A stretch of 64,000 nucleotides of DNA. It comes from Phytoseiulus persimilis (Eukaryota > Arthropoda > Arachnida > Mesostigmata > Phytoseiidae). The first letter of the stretch is position 1. The number at the start of each line of letters is the position of its first letter. The translations under genes were made by a program, and so were the position numbers. A model generated the notes under the pieces. It was not told the DNA's origin and made no database searches. It saw only the letters and a list, made by a program, of their open reading frames with translations. This document shows positions 23,030 through 33,300 of this stretch, in pieces. The stretch lies in assembly GCA_037576195.1 (NCBI GenBank), contig CM075104.1, forward strand, positions 6,950,775 to 7,014,774, given 5' to 3'.

Positions 23030-23210
23030 TCTCCCCTTTTACCGTTTTATGCAAGTGGATAAGACCGCTACAAGCCACTAACCTCGACCTGGAAACTCTT
23101 CTAGTTGACCAGTAGTTTAGAATCTAAAATTACTACCGACTATCGGTACCAAATACTAAGATGATGCCGCAGCGGCTCCCAGTTTGTTTCCAGGCGCGTC
23201 TTTACTTATG

Positions 23211-26200
23211 TCATCTAACAAACTCCTTGAGCCACGCCGGCTCCCTTTTCCGTCGTAGCGGTCGTTCGCCGCACTCTGCTTCTTCTGCTATGGTGGTCTC
23301 TCCGGATCCACCCGACCCGCTGCTCTCTGACTCTTCAGCTGCGCTGTAGAATATCTCTGCTTCTCCATCCGAGCTCGATGATCTCTCTTGTGTGCGATCC
23401 TCTCTTAGATGGAATCTGTTCCTGTTTAGCGTGGCTCCCTCGGTAGTCAGCTGATAGGATCTGTCGTTTCCCCTTGCGGATACCTCTCCGCGGACCGTCC
23501 ACCTTCCTTCGGTATCCTGAAGACGCACCGGCTGTCCAACCTCCAAGGGAGGCAAAGGCCGTACTCCGTTATGTCTGTTATAGAACTTCTTGGCCAACTC
23601 CGTCGCACGTCTCATAGCCAACGCCGGATCCACGATCTCCTGCTTCAACTGATCTTCCGGGACGGGCAACTCAGAACGGAGCAGCCGACCGTACAGGAGC
23701 TGCGAAGGCGCCCAGCCGGTCGCCGAATGAGGTGTGCAACGGTATGCCAATAGCGCACTTTTTGGATCCCTTTGTCTCAGTATTCGTTTTGCTATCTTGA
23801 TAGCACTCTCTGCCGCTCCGTTACTCTGAGGGAAATTTGCACTGGAGAAACGTTGTCGAATTTCCCTGCTGCGGAGATACTTCCTCCACGTCTCACTTGT
23901 GAATGGAGGTCCCTGGTCGCTCACGACTTCCTCCGGGTATCCGTGAGCAGCGAAAATCCCGTTCATTACTCCGATGAGCGCTTCTGCCGTGGTAGTGGTC
24001 ATGTGTTCCAACTCCAACCATTTTGAGTAGTAGTCCACAATCGCCACAAACTTTCTCTTGGAGCTGTCCAAACCGAAATCAATCGCGATCTTCTTCCATG
24101 GCCCTTTGGGTATCTCGACCGGCTTCAATGGCTCGTGTCTTTGCGCAGGTCTGTTTTCCAAACAGAAGTTGCACTCGTCGATGAAGCTCCCGACCGACTT
24201 GCGTATATTCGGCCACCAAACGCAAGTTTCTGCCCGCTTCAAGGACTTCTCTATCCCTATGTGACCCGTATGCAGTCGTCCAAGCATCTCGCGTCTCATG
24301 CTCACAGGGATGACCAAACGCTGCCGAAACCACAAAACATCGTTCACCACAGAAAGCTCCTGTTTGTTTCCGATCAGCGCAGCCAATTCTCCAGGTACCT
24401 TTTTATTCCCTTTTGGAAAACCGTTCCGGACCATCTGTATCGCCCTCGAGACCACTTCGTCTCTCACCGATTCTCTGGCGAGCCTCTGCAAGAAGAACCC
24501 GGAACAAGGCAATGCTTCCTCGATCGCTCCCACGTACTCCTCTGTCACTTTCTCCATGTCTGACGTCGGGTTTTGCTCCGGATTGGGGGCTCGAGACAAA
24601 GCGTCCGCCATTATCATGTCGGTTCCGGCTATGTGCGAAACGGTCGCGTTGAATCTCATTAGGCGCAGCAGCATCCTTTGACATCTGATCGGAGCATCCG
24701 CCAAGTTCTTTGTTGTCATCAGTGGCACCAATGGCTTATGATCCGTTTTCAAATGGAACTGTGGCAAGCCAACAAGATACCGCTCGAACTTCTCACACGC
24801 CCACACCGCCGCCAAACACTCCTCTTCGATCTGTGCATACCTCTGCTCCGTTTGACTCAACACTCTTGAAGCGTACGCGACCGGTCTCCAGCATGCCTCA
24901 TGCTTTTGTAGCAACGCAGCCCCAAGCCCGTAACCGCTCGCGTCCGCGTTGACCGCCGTTGGCAGAGACGGGTCATAATATGCCAATATTGTCGGACTCG
25001 TCATAAGCCGTTTCACCCTCCTGAACGCCTGTTCCTGGGTGTCTTCCCACAAGAATGCATTCTTCTCCGAAAGCAATGAGGAGATAGGCCGCAGCTCGGT
25101 TGCCAACTGGGGAAAGAATTTTGTATGGTAGTTGAACATACCCATTACGGCCCGCAGTTGACTAATGTTTTTCGGTGCCTCCATGGCTAGCAGGTCTTTT
25201 ATCTTGTCTGGGTGTGGCCTGTATCCGTCCGGCGAGATGAAATGTCCAAAGTATTCCACCTCGCTTTGAGCGTATTTCGCCTTTTCCCTGTTCAGCTTCA
25301 GTCCCGTTTCTCGAATCCTCGTTAAGACCGCACGCAATCTTCTGTCGTGCTCACTCTTTGTCGCTGCATGGATCAACAGGTCATCGATTATCACCTCAAC
25401 ACCGGACAGTTCACGGAACATATCCTTCATGACTTCCTGGAAAATTTCGCTCCCGTCGGTGATACCGAACGGGAATCGTGTGAAACAGAACCTCCCGAAC
25501 GGTGTCATGAACGTTGTCAGAAGCTGGCTGTCTTCGTGGAGAGGCTTCTGCCAGAAACCACTGACCGCGTCCAAGGTCGTGAAGAACCTCGAACTCGCGA
25601 GTCTAGGTGCAATGTCTTCCAGGGTATCCAAGTAGAATCGGCGCCGCCACAGGCAACGATTGAAGGCCTTATAGTCCACGCAGATTCTGATCCTTTTCTT
25701 CCCATCCTCTGTTGTCTTCTTTGGTACAACCACCATGCCGCTGCACCACTCCGTCGGCTCGGTGACTCTCCTTATCACTCCCTGCCTCTCCATTCGCTCC
25801 AACTCTTCTCTAACAGTCTCCAACTGGGGAAACGGTATGTTTCTTGCCGTGGGTATCGCCACTGGTTGTGCATTGTCCCTCAACGTGAGCCTGATGGGGT
25901 CTATCTTTAGAAGTCCCGACTCTGCGAAGCAGTCCTCGAATTCCTCCAGTATTGTCTTCTCTGTTGTCTCGTCCAGGTTATAGCTCACGACCCCCATCCG
26001 CTCCGCGTCCGGTCTCCCCAGCAGATTTGATCCCCCAGACGCCACCACCACCACTCGAAGCTCGTACTCGTTTTTCTTGAATCGCACTGTCGCTCGGAAC
26101 TCTTCAAACACATGCAGATACCCACTCGGCGAGCGAAGCCTGGCGGGGCAAACCGCCAAAGAAGGTTTGGGACACAACCCATCATAAGAACCAACATCCA

Positions 26201-27128
26201 GGCAGGTGACGTCTGCTCCCGTGTCAACCTTAAACCTCACAGCGGTCCGCCCAACCGCCAAAGCGACAAAACGCGCACGGTGCTCTCCGCCCGATCGGAT
26301 CAATAGGTCGACCGATATCTCTCCCAGGAACAAAGCACGACCGTCCGCCTCCGCGTCACGGTCTTCCAAGCACTCTACTTCGGACACGCTTTGCCGGCCG
26401 GAGCTGCACACAGCGGCAAAATGTTCCTTCCTGCGGCACCTTGAGCACTCCTGATTGACCGCCGGGCATGACTGTCCCCTGTGTTCACGGTAACCACAAG
26501 CTCTGCACGGGCTCCTGCCCTCCGGGGCCTGCTGGCGACGGCGCGGTGCTCCCCGGAGTTTTTGCACCGCATCTACTCCCAAGTCGGAGGTTTCTTCCGC
26601 TTCTCCGGCTTCCTTCTTGGCCCTTTTCTCCATACCTTGCGCGATGGTCAAAGCTTTCTCTAGCGTCAAATCCTCTCTCACCCGGTAGCGAAGATGGTCG
26701 CTGATTTTCTTATTGGCCAATCCAATGATGAACAACTCGCGCACTATATCATCAGGTTTCAAGTCTTTGAGTGTTGCTCTCGAGGCCCCGACTGTCAACT
26801 CCTCGTAGAACCGCGTCACCGTTTGCTCCTTCTGCCTGCACGTGATCAGGTTCTCCATTTCGTCGGTCGGGTTTCTCCCTGCTGAGAAATGCTCCGTCAT
26901 CTTCCTCTTGACCTCCGCATACGTGGTTTCCTCGGGCATCTTTAGCGACTCATACACCTTCTCTGCCCTCGGTCCCATTACGTAGATCAACGTGTTGATC
27001 TGGTCTTCTTCGCTCTTCGTCTTGAGCTGGTTAGCCGACCGAAAACGCTCGAATCGACGACACCATAAGACCCAATCGGCATTCCTGAACGAGAACGGCT
27101 CAGGCGGCGGGAACGTCGCAGCCGCCAT
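23211..27128 (-). CDS. gag-pol: Gypsy-2 gag-pol polyprotein, 1305 aa, intact
   Basis: A single frame fuses gag and pol. The order is gag (FRNADWVLWCRRFERFR near residue 13), two CCHC-like knuckles (CRACGYREHRGQSC, CSRCRRKEHFAAVC), and retropepsin (FKVDTGADVTCLD). Next are reverse transcriptase (MVVVPKK, FCFTRFPFG, active site VEVIIDDLLIHA) and RNase H (NADASGYGLGAALLQ, TDHKPLVPL). The integrase has an HHCC finger (ECNFC) and D-D-E residues in AIDFGLDSS, VVSDQGPPF and NGAAESAIKIA. A Glu/Ser-rich tail ends LKEFVR. No env frame follows. No stop or frameshift is seen, and all catalytic acids are present, so it could be active. The start at 27128 is the first Met after the primer-binding site. Confidence 0.95.
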   Translation of the reverse strand: MAAATFPPPEPFSFRNADWVLWCRRFERFRSANQLKTKSEEDQINTLIYVMGPRAEKVYESLKMPEETTYAEVKRKMTEHFSAGRNPTDEMENLITCRQKEQTVTRFYEELTVGASRATLKDLKPDDIVRELFIIGLANKKISDHLRYRVREDLTLEKALTIAQGMEKRAKKEAGEAEETSDLGVDAVQKLRGAPRRRQQAPEGRSPCRACGYREHRGQSCPAVNQECSRCRRKEHFAAVCSSGRQSVSEVECLEDRDAEADGRALFLGEISVDLLIRSGGEHRARFVALAVGRTAVRFKVDTGADVTCLDVGSYDGLCPKPSLAVCPARLRSPSGYLHVFEEFRATVRFKKNEYELRVVVVASGGSNLLGRPDAERMGVVSYNLDETTEKTILEEFEDCFAESGLLKIDPIRLTLRDNAQPVAIPTARNIPFPQLETVREELERMERQGVIRRVTEPTEWCSGMVVVPKKTTEDGKKRIRICVDYKAFNRCLWRRRFYLDTLEDIAPRLASSRFFTTLDAVSGFWQKPLHEDSQLLTTFMTPFGRFCFTRFPFGITDGSEIFQEVMKDMFRELSGVEVIIDDLLIHAATKSEHDRRLRAVLTRIRETGLKLNREKAKYAQSEVEYFGHFISPDGYRPHPDKIKDLLAMEAPKNISQLRAVMGMFNYHTKFFPQLATELRPISSLLSEKNAFLWEDTQEQAFRRVKRLMTSPTILAYYDPSLPTAVNADASGYGLGAALLQKHEACWRPVAYASRVLSQTEQRYAQIEEECLAAVWACEKFERYLVGLPQFHLKTDHKPLVPLMTTKNLADAPIRCQRMLLRLMRFNATVSHIAGTDMIMADALSRAPNPEQNPTSDMEKVTEEYVGAIEEALPCSGFFLQRLARESVRDEVVSRAIQMVRNGFPKGNKKVPGELAALIGNKQELSVVNDVLWFRQRLVIPVSMRREMLGRLHTGHIGIEKSLKRAETCVWWPNIRKSVGSFIDECNFCLENRPAQRHEPLKPVEIPKGPWKKIAIDFGLDSSKRKFVAIVDYYSKWLELEHMTTTTAEALIGVMNGIFAAHGYPEEVVSDQGPPFTSETWRKYLRSREIRQRFSSANFPQSNGAAESAIKIAKRILRQRDPKSALLAYRCTPHSATGWAPSQLLYGRLLRSELPVPEDQLKQEIVDPALAMRRATELAKKFYNRHNGVRPLPPLEVGQPVRLQDTEGRWTVRGEVSARGNDRSYQLTTEGATLNRNRFHLREDRTQERSSSSDGEAEIFYSAAEESESSGSGGSGETTIAEEAECGERPLRRKREPAWLKEFVR

Positions 27129-27257
27129 AACGACACCTTGCTGGACGTGGGGAGTGTTTCGGTCGGTCCCAACAGTTCACAATCTATTCGAGCGCCCGCT
27201 GGCTGTTCTCCCCTCGCGACTACTAAGCCTGGGCTCTCTTTTGACTTTCTGACACCA

Positions 27258-27372
27258 TGTTTGAGTCGTAGTCTACCTGAGTCACGAGGCACCGGTTGGA
27301 TCGCGTGTGTACGACTGACCTCTTTATTATTGTACTGCCGGACGTTTGCTCCATGACGGGAACATCCAAACA
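27258..27372 (-). repeat. Gypsy-2 5' LTR
   Basis: 115 bp, identical to 22915-23029, followed on its outer side by GTAAG. Confidence 0.95.
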
Positions 27373-27579
27373 GTAAGCACCCCCAAAATCATACTCGGGA
27401 GCGAATTTCAGCATCTCATTGAACACACTCATTCACGACGATGGCGATTCTCCTCAGTATGTTTGTGTATTCCCCAGCAAGTATCCAGGACGATTCCGCC
27501 GACGATCATGACGGGCAGCAAGCTCAAGCACTCCAGGCGGTCCGACATGATCACGATTACTACGCGGCACCGGACCACT

Positions 27580-27952
27580 GAGCGGAATCTGTCTCCTGTG
27601 TGTTGCGATGCATGCTTTTTCCATTCACAGAGAGTTTTTTAGTACATTCCATTGGCTCATTCTATGCGAACAATTTAATTCGATTCCTATGCCTTGTCTA
27701 TCATTAACAGACATGTGTTTCCCATCTCCTGAAGGCTCCTCTCACGGATGGAATATATCCGATCCATCTTCATAACGATTCCCTCTCGTACAGAGAGGTT
27801 TGCGTCGTATTTGATAGCGCTCTTGCACAGGATTCTTCAAATCGATCTCTTGGTCAACTCTCCTTTTTACAGAGAGATTGGCTGGGTCTTACTCTTATAG
27901 ATAGAGACGCCATCTGAGCGGACATCCGAGGAAAAAACGGCTCTAGGTAATA
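27580..27952. other. No recognisable gene
   Basis: AT-richer flank after the MULE relic; no motif recognised. CTCTCCTTTTTACAGAGAG-type short palindromic words occur. Confidence 0.45.
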
Positions 27953-28562
27953 AGACCGGATTCAAAATGGCGGTTTGCTGACGATTCGGACGGCGAGCAG
28001 ACCGCAGAAGCGCGCGAATTCTCAAATATTGAGGGTCCTGGAAACCTATCGCGCAGGAACGCGGCCAAGTGCTCTTAACCCGAGGCTCAGTAATGGGAGA
28101 ATCTCGCGGAGATCTTTCTGAATGAAATACTCAGGAGAACAATGCTCGGAAAAGCTGTCTGCGAAAGGAATGAATGGTGGACTATAAATGGTAGATTGCA
28201 CAACAGCGCAATCGCGTTCGAAGTAGAGCCCGACTGTCCATACTAGACACTGCGGTGGCACGACTGCAGGGGATGTTCGAATCGGCTATCGATTGACAGG
28301 ATAGGTCATTGCTTCCTCGAAATTAGGCAGCGAGATTGACAGAATCGCGCAGAGGGGCGAAACTTCGAGCACTTAACTGCGTGAGATCTGAGGACCCTAG
28401 TTTCTCCGGAATATTCTTGGCTCGCAGAACCATGTTCATATAGTCTGTAGGCATCGATTCCAGCGAAGCTTTCAAAGAGTTCATTGAGCCGAAGGAATCG
28501 CATCGCAGAAGTTAACCTATGCCGTGTCCCGCTAACCTAAATCGCCATTTTGAATCCGGTCT
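27953..28562. mobile_element. Foldback/MITE-like element, about 610 bp
   Basis: The ends are inverted copies of AGACCGGATTCAAAATGGCG (27953-27973 and 28542-28562). Weaker inverted similarity continues inward (AGGGTCCTGG near 28031 against GAGGACCCTAG near 28389). No coding sequence. Confidence 0.65.
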
Positions 28563-28737
28563 CATTGCCGGACACCGAAAAAACGGGGTATTTCTCGGTT
28601 AGGCGGGTTTCGAATAAAAACAACAAGACACGAAACGCCGGCATGCCGAGTTGGCGAGTGGGAGAGGGAAATTAGAGAGGAGAGACTCCAAAGAGACTTA
28701 CCAGGCACTGGATTTTGCGTAGAGAATAAGTATGGGT

Positions 28738-29062
28738 CTCACCCAATCCCCCGCGCTGCCCTGAGGCCGCTTGCTGTCAGTCTGCTCGCGTCGCTTCGCT
28801 CGCTCGCCAGGAACCTAACCCCACCCAATCCCCCGCACTGCCGTCAGGCCACTTGCTGTCAGTCTGCTCGCGTCGCTTCGCTCGCTCGCCAGGAACCTAA
28901 CCTAACCTCACCCGATCCCCCCGCACTGCGATCAGGCCATTTGCTGTCAGTCTGCTCGCATCGCTCCGCTCGCTCGCCAGAAACCTAACCTCACTCAATC
29001 CCCCCGCATTGCCATCAGGCCACTTGCTGTCAGTCTGTTTGCTTGGCTCCGCGCGCTCGCCA
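28738..29062 (+). repeat. 84-bp GC-rich satellite, about four units
   Basis: Units contain CAATCCCCCGCACTGCC, TTGCTGTCAGTCTGCTCG and CGCTCGCTCGCCAG, separated by AACCTAACC. It is inverted relative to 2660-2850 and directly abuts the left LTR of Gypsy-3. Confidence 0.9.
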
Positions 29063-29098
29063 GTTCGAGTCCCTTGTCTCGCTTTCCGCGACGCCAGC

Positions 29099-29221
29099 TG
29101 TTAACTCCTGTTGTACCGGTAACTGAGAACACGAGCGACTCTCTTGGGAGCCACGCACTGACTGCTGTGCACGGTGTTTATTGTGGCTGATGGGTTGGTC
29201 TGCTATCTACCTCCCTCAACA
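29099..29221 (-). repeat. Gypsy-3 3' LTR
   Basis: 123 bp with TG...CA ends; near-identical to 57862-57983 and to 39320-39450 apart from small indels. Confidence 0.9.
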
Positions 29222-29313
29222 TCCCCCTTTGTTTAACAAGTAGTGTTTCTTTCTTTTGATAGGCGTTTGGCGAGAATTGTCTCTTTGAGTTAACTTATTA
29301 TGGGCTATACCTA

Positions 29314-32300
29314 TTAGGTGCGACAATTCTTCTCCTGTCTCGGAGCGCCCTTCCAATTCCTGCATCCTGATCCTCCGCTGATTCGTATTCGTCCTCCGAC
29401 TCTTGGGCTTCCGTTGTCGGTGGGGGCGTTTTTTGCTTTTTCAGGAATCTTCGTGGTCGCCGCTGCTTCTTCGCCTTTCTTGCTCTCCAGCGTTGAAGAT
29501 TCCATTAGCTCCCAAAAAGTTACCAACGACCGGTTGTGGTTGGGGGTGTCCTCGTTTGACCTTTCTGGGTTTTCACTTGCTGGTTCTCTTAGCCGCGGGG
29601 ATGGCGTTTTCCCTTGTCTGACTAGATGGCGTCTATTCCAGTAGATGACCGCCCCGTTCTCCATTTTGATTAGATAGCGCCGATGTGCAAGATTGCGGAT
29701 TATCCAGCCTCGTGCCCATTCCGTTACTCCTAGTTTGCTCGGTCGGATTCTGACGGTGTTTCCTGGATATAGTGTCGGCAAGGGCCGTGCTCCTCGATCG
29801 TAGGTTTTCTTCATTTTCAGGATGTGCCACCTTCTGGCTGCTATGGCCTGACTGTGGCACCGTATCGATGGTTGCAGATTCTGTTGTTTTGCCGGAAGTT
29901 CCGTCCTTACTCTTCGAGAATGAAACATTTGGCTCGGAGTGGCTCCTCCCAGCTTATCTTGCGGCGTATCGTTATATGCGATGACGCCTCGTTGCCATTC
30001 GTGCTGCGCTGCAGTGGCCCGTCTTATGATTTTGTTGATGATTGCCACGGCCGCCTCGGCCTTGCCGTGGCTCTGGTGGTGATGTGGGGACGACATTTGA
30101 TGCGCTGTTTGCCAGGCCTTGAGGAAGGTTTGGAACTTTTCCGCCCGGAACAGCGGATCGGCGTCCGTGAACAGCACTTCGCAGCATCCGAACAGCATGA
30201 ACAGGTGTTTCATTCTCTCCATGATGCTTTCCGTGGTCGGGTTGGCGGGCAACTTCATCGCGATGACCAGGTTGGAGTAGTAGCAAACCGTGACGAGCAG
30301 TTTCTCAGATCCTATTGTTGCAATATCGACTCCAATTTTCTGCCAAGGCCTCGTCGAAATTTTGTGCGGGATCATGGGTTCCTTTCTTGGAACGTTGGGA
30401 AAAGCCTGACAGCCGGCACAGTGTTTCCCGTGCTGCTCCAAGTCCTTCTTCATCTGTGGCCAGAAGATGCACGACTTGGCCCGTTGGAAGCTTTTGTCCG
30501 CTGACATGTGAGCGTAGCAAGACCTCTTCACGAACTCTCCTCTGAGTTCACGGGGCACCACAATTGCGTCGCCGTGGAGGACGAGCTCGTCTCCGATTGT
30601 CAGCCTTGCTCTGTGAGGGTAAAACTCGGCGGCTGCCGGGCTTAAGGTCCTCGTCGACTCCGGCCAACCCTGCCGAGCCGTGTTTAGAAGTTGTTGGTAT
30701 GTTTCGCTTTTCCGAGCTTCGTTCCGAATGAGATCCACTGTTTGGTCTTTCACGGGCAACAGCCGGATGACTTTGATCTCATCGGTTTCCCGTTTCGGCT
30801 CCTCCATCGGGCAGCGGGATAGCGCATCGGCGAATTTCATTTCTCGGCCCGGTCTGTAACAGAGTCTTACACTGTATCTCTGAATGGCCAGAAGCATTCT
30901 CTGAAGTCGCAGCGGGACGTCGTCAAGTGGCTTCGCCATGATGTTGATGAGCGGTCTGTGGTCGGTATATACGGTGACTTGTTTGGGATATATGAAGTAA
31001 TGGAACCGGCTCACCGCATACTTGATGGCTAGCAGCTCCTTCTCGATTTGAGCATACCTCGTTTCCGTTGTAGTCATGGTCCGGCTAGCAAAATATACCG
31101 GTCGGTCTTCCTGGATCAGGGCTGCTCCCAGTCCGTCTTTGCTCGCATCACACTCTATCTCTACTTCTTTGCTCGCGTCAAAGAATGCGAGGACGGGGCT
31201 GCGGCTTACCATAGCCGTGGCATTTTCAAACGCCTTTTTTTGGGGCGCTCCCCACCTCCACTCCTGGCCTGTCCTGCTCAACTCTCGCAGGGGGGCCACC
31301 ACCTGAGCGAGGTCTGGAAGGAATCGGGAAATGTGTGCCAGCATCCCCAGGAAGCTTTTGAGACCGGTGATGTCGTGCGGTGGCCTCATCGTGGCGATAC
31401 GCCTTCGTCTCTCCGGGTCCATTGGAAGTCCTCGCTCTGTTAACACAAACCCGAAGAACTTTGTGTCCGTTGCCGCCAGAGTAGTTTTGGCTTTATTCAG
31501 TTTGATACCCTTTTCTCGGCATCGTTGTAAGAAGCGTCGCAAATTCCTGTCGTGATCTTTTGATGCCTCCTCTATCGTTGCGCTTCTGCCGCACACCAGT
31601 ACGTCATCGGCCAACGCGTACGCGCCCTCAAGATTCTCCAACAGATGTCCCAGATTCTTGTAGAAAATCTCAGGAGCCGCACTGAGGCCGAAAGGCATCC
31701 TCAGGAACCGGAATCGACCAAACGGCGTTTGGAAAGTCGTGAGAAAGCTGCTTTTTTGGTCGATTTTGCAGTGCCAAAATCCGTCCGCCAGATCGAACTT
31801 TGAGAAGAGGCGGACATTGCTCAGATTCGGCAGCACTTCATCGAAAGCTGGAGTGTGATATACCTCTCTGATGAGCGCTCCATTCAGCCTTCTTGGGTCC
31901 AGACAGATGCGCAGATCGCCGCTCTTTTTGATCTGTATGGAGAGGCGATTCACCCACTCCGTCGGCAAGTCCACCCTCTCTATGACCCCTCGCTTGACCA
32001 GCTCCCCAAGCTTAATCCTTAGCCGATCCCTCAAATGTGGCGGAACTGCGCAGGAGACGTTGCAAGACGGGATAGCGTCTGGCTTGAGAGTCAGCCTGAC
32101 TTCCCCTGGGAACCTTCCCAGCCCTTCGGCGAACACCTCAGGGAAACGCTTGGCCACCTGCTCAATCCTGGTGGCCTGCGCTGGGCCATCCTCGCAAGAG
32201 TTGGGTCTTTCGTGCACCGCATCCACCTGCTCGTAGTCGACCTGGATCACCCCGATTCTCTCAGACGAATATCTGCCGATGATTGGCTGCAGCTCCTCTT

Positions 32301-32936
32301 GTACCACCACGAACTCCATTTTGTGTTCTCTGCCAGTTTTCAACTGTCTCAATGAGAGCGTGGCCCTGCCGACGGCCTGGATGAGTTTTTTATTGTACAC
32401 TCGCAGATGCGGTTTGTCGGAGGTGTTGAGCAGCCATCGCGGGACCATCGATCTTGGAATCACGTTTGCCGTCGCCCCGCAGTCGATTTGAAACTTCGTG
32501 ATGCGATTCGCGTTCTCTCGAACTTCACATGATGTAAATATCATGCGTTCTTTCTGACAAGTGACCGCGTATACGGTGTCCATGTGGGCGGCGCCGTGCT
32601 CTGAGTCAGCCCCGGTCACCCGCAGCCCTCCTTCGGTTCCAATCGCATTCACCTTCGCCGACCTCGTAGGACATACTATGGCAAAGTGATTCCATTTTCC
32701 GCATACTAAACACTGTTTTCCTTTGGCTGGGCACCCATATCCTCCTCTCCGGTGTTCACGTCCGCATTCACCACAATGTCGCCACCTGTTGCCCGATCGC
32801 GAGCTTAACCCTGGACTGTTCCAGGTGCCGTTGTGGTTGTTGTTTCCAAAACGTCTTGGCGGCCCGCGTCTGCTCGGAACCTCTCCTCTCCCCGCGATCG
32901 CAAACGCCGCCGGCTCCGCTGATGCTTCGTCACTCT
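29314..32936 (-). CDS. pol: Gypsy-3 gag C-terminus and pol, one long frame
   Basis: The frame is open from the copia insertion site to 29314, about 1200 codons. It starts in gag with Arg-rich sequence and two knuckles (CGECGREHRRGGYGC, CLVCGKWNHFAIVC). It then has protease (FQIDCGATANVIP), reverse transcriptase (RICLDPRRLN, MPFGLSAAPEIFY, active site YALADDVLVCG) and RNase H (ECDASKDGLGAALIQ, YTDHRPLINIM). The integrase has an HHCC finger (HCAGC) and D-D-E residues in VDIATIGS, FTDADPLFRAEKF and SHGKAEAAVAI. A C-terminal VRIRPSKLGVTEW region follows. The pol part is intact, but without its gag start it cannot be translated normally. The first 11 codons of the apparent frame belong to the copia LTR. 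Confidence 0.9.
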
Positions 32937-33300
32937 TGTTAGAGAGGAAATTCGTCTTCAGTGGCACACTAGCTAGAAGGCTCCGTGCACAGGCAGATTC
33001 ACCTCACGGACACTGATACGGTAGCAAGGAGAAGACAGTACGGCGTATAGATGAACAGTAGTTTATTCGCGTGTGGAGTATGGTTATATGGGATGTGATT
33101 GGGAGAGTGAGAGTTGTTGAGTTGAGTCTTCGGGAGTACTTCGAGGGTGTTAGTAATTACGGCACTAAGCCGGGGTTCTAAGGTTTTCTGATGAAAGGAT
33201 GTGATTACTTTCGCGCCTTGAGTGGCGTGGGTTCTAGTACGAACCGAGTCTGCTGAATCTAGATTCGGATGCATCCGCTTTCGCGTGTTGCATCTCAACA
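32937..33300 (-). repeat. Copia 3' LTR
   Basis: 364 bp; nearly identical to 38311-38671, with ACTCT directly on its outer side. Confidence 0.95.

Larger units (their letters stand above)
22915..27372 (-). mobile_element. Gypsy-2, young complete LTR retrotransposon
   Basis: Two 115-bp LTRs (22915-23029 and 27258-27372, ends TGTTTGAG...ATCCAAACA) are identical at every base. They are flanked by the duplication GTAAG at 22910-22914 and 27373-27377. The primer-binding site TGGTGTCAGAAAGTC abuts the right LTR on the minus strand, and the purine tract AAAAGGGGAGA abuts the left one. The internal part is one intact gag-pol frame. At 4458 bp this is a compact, probably recently mobile element. Confidence 0.96.
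21487..27579 (+). pseudogene. FLYWCH-MULE transposase gene, split by Gypsy-2
   Basis: A Mutator-like transposase. The first exon (about 21487-22080) has a FLYWCH-like finger (CPAR...GRVHNHQPE) and the core start IIQVDATYKVVP with its first catalytic Asp. A length change near 22080-22160 precedes DKNTGAYREVF and CMGDFDGAMRAAM (second Asp) and the FFRFTQSLVKKK region. After another frame change comes RTNNAVESNNGVL, the usual NAVE/S motif. An intron at 22631-22712 (GTGAGT...ACAG, phase 1) joins to VIVEIFQDVMYDC. Gypsy-2 sits at the next GGTG|GTAAG donor, and a possible last exon ends at 27579 after DYYAAPDH. Frame breaks make it a relic; the last exon is a guess. Confidence 0.75.
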
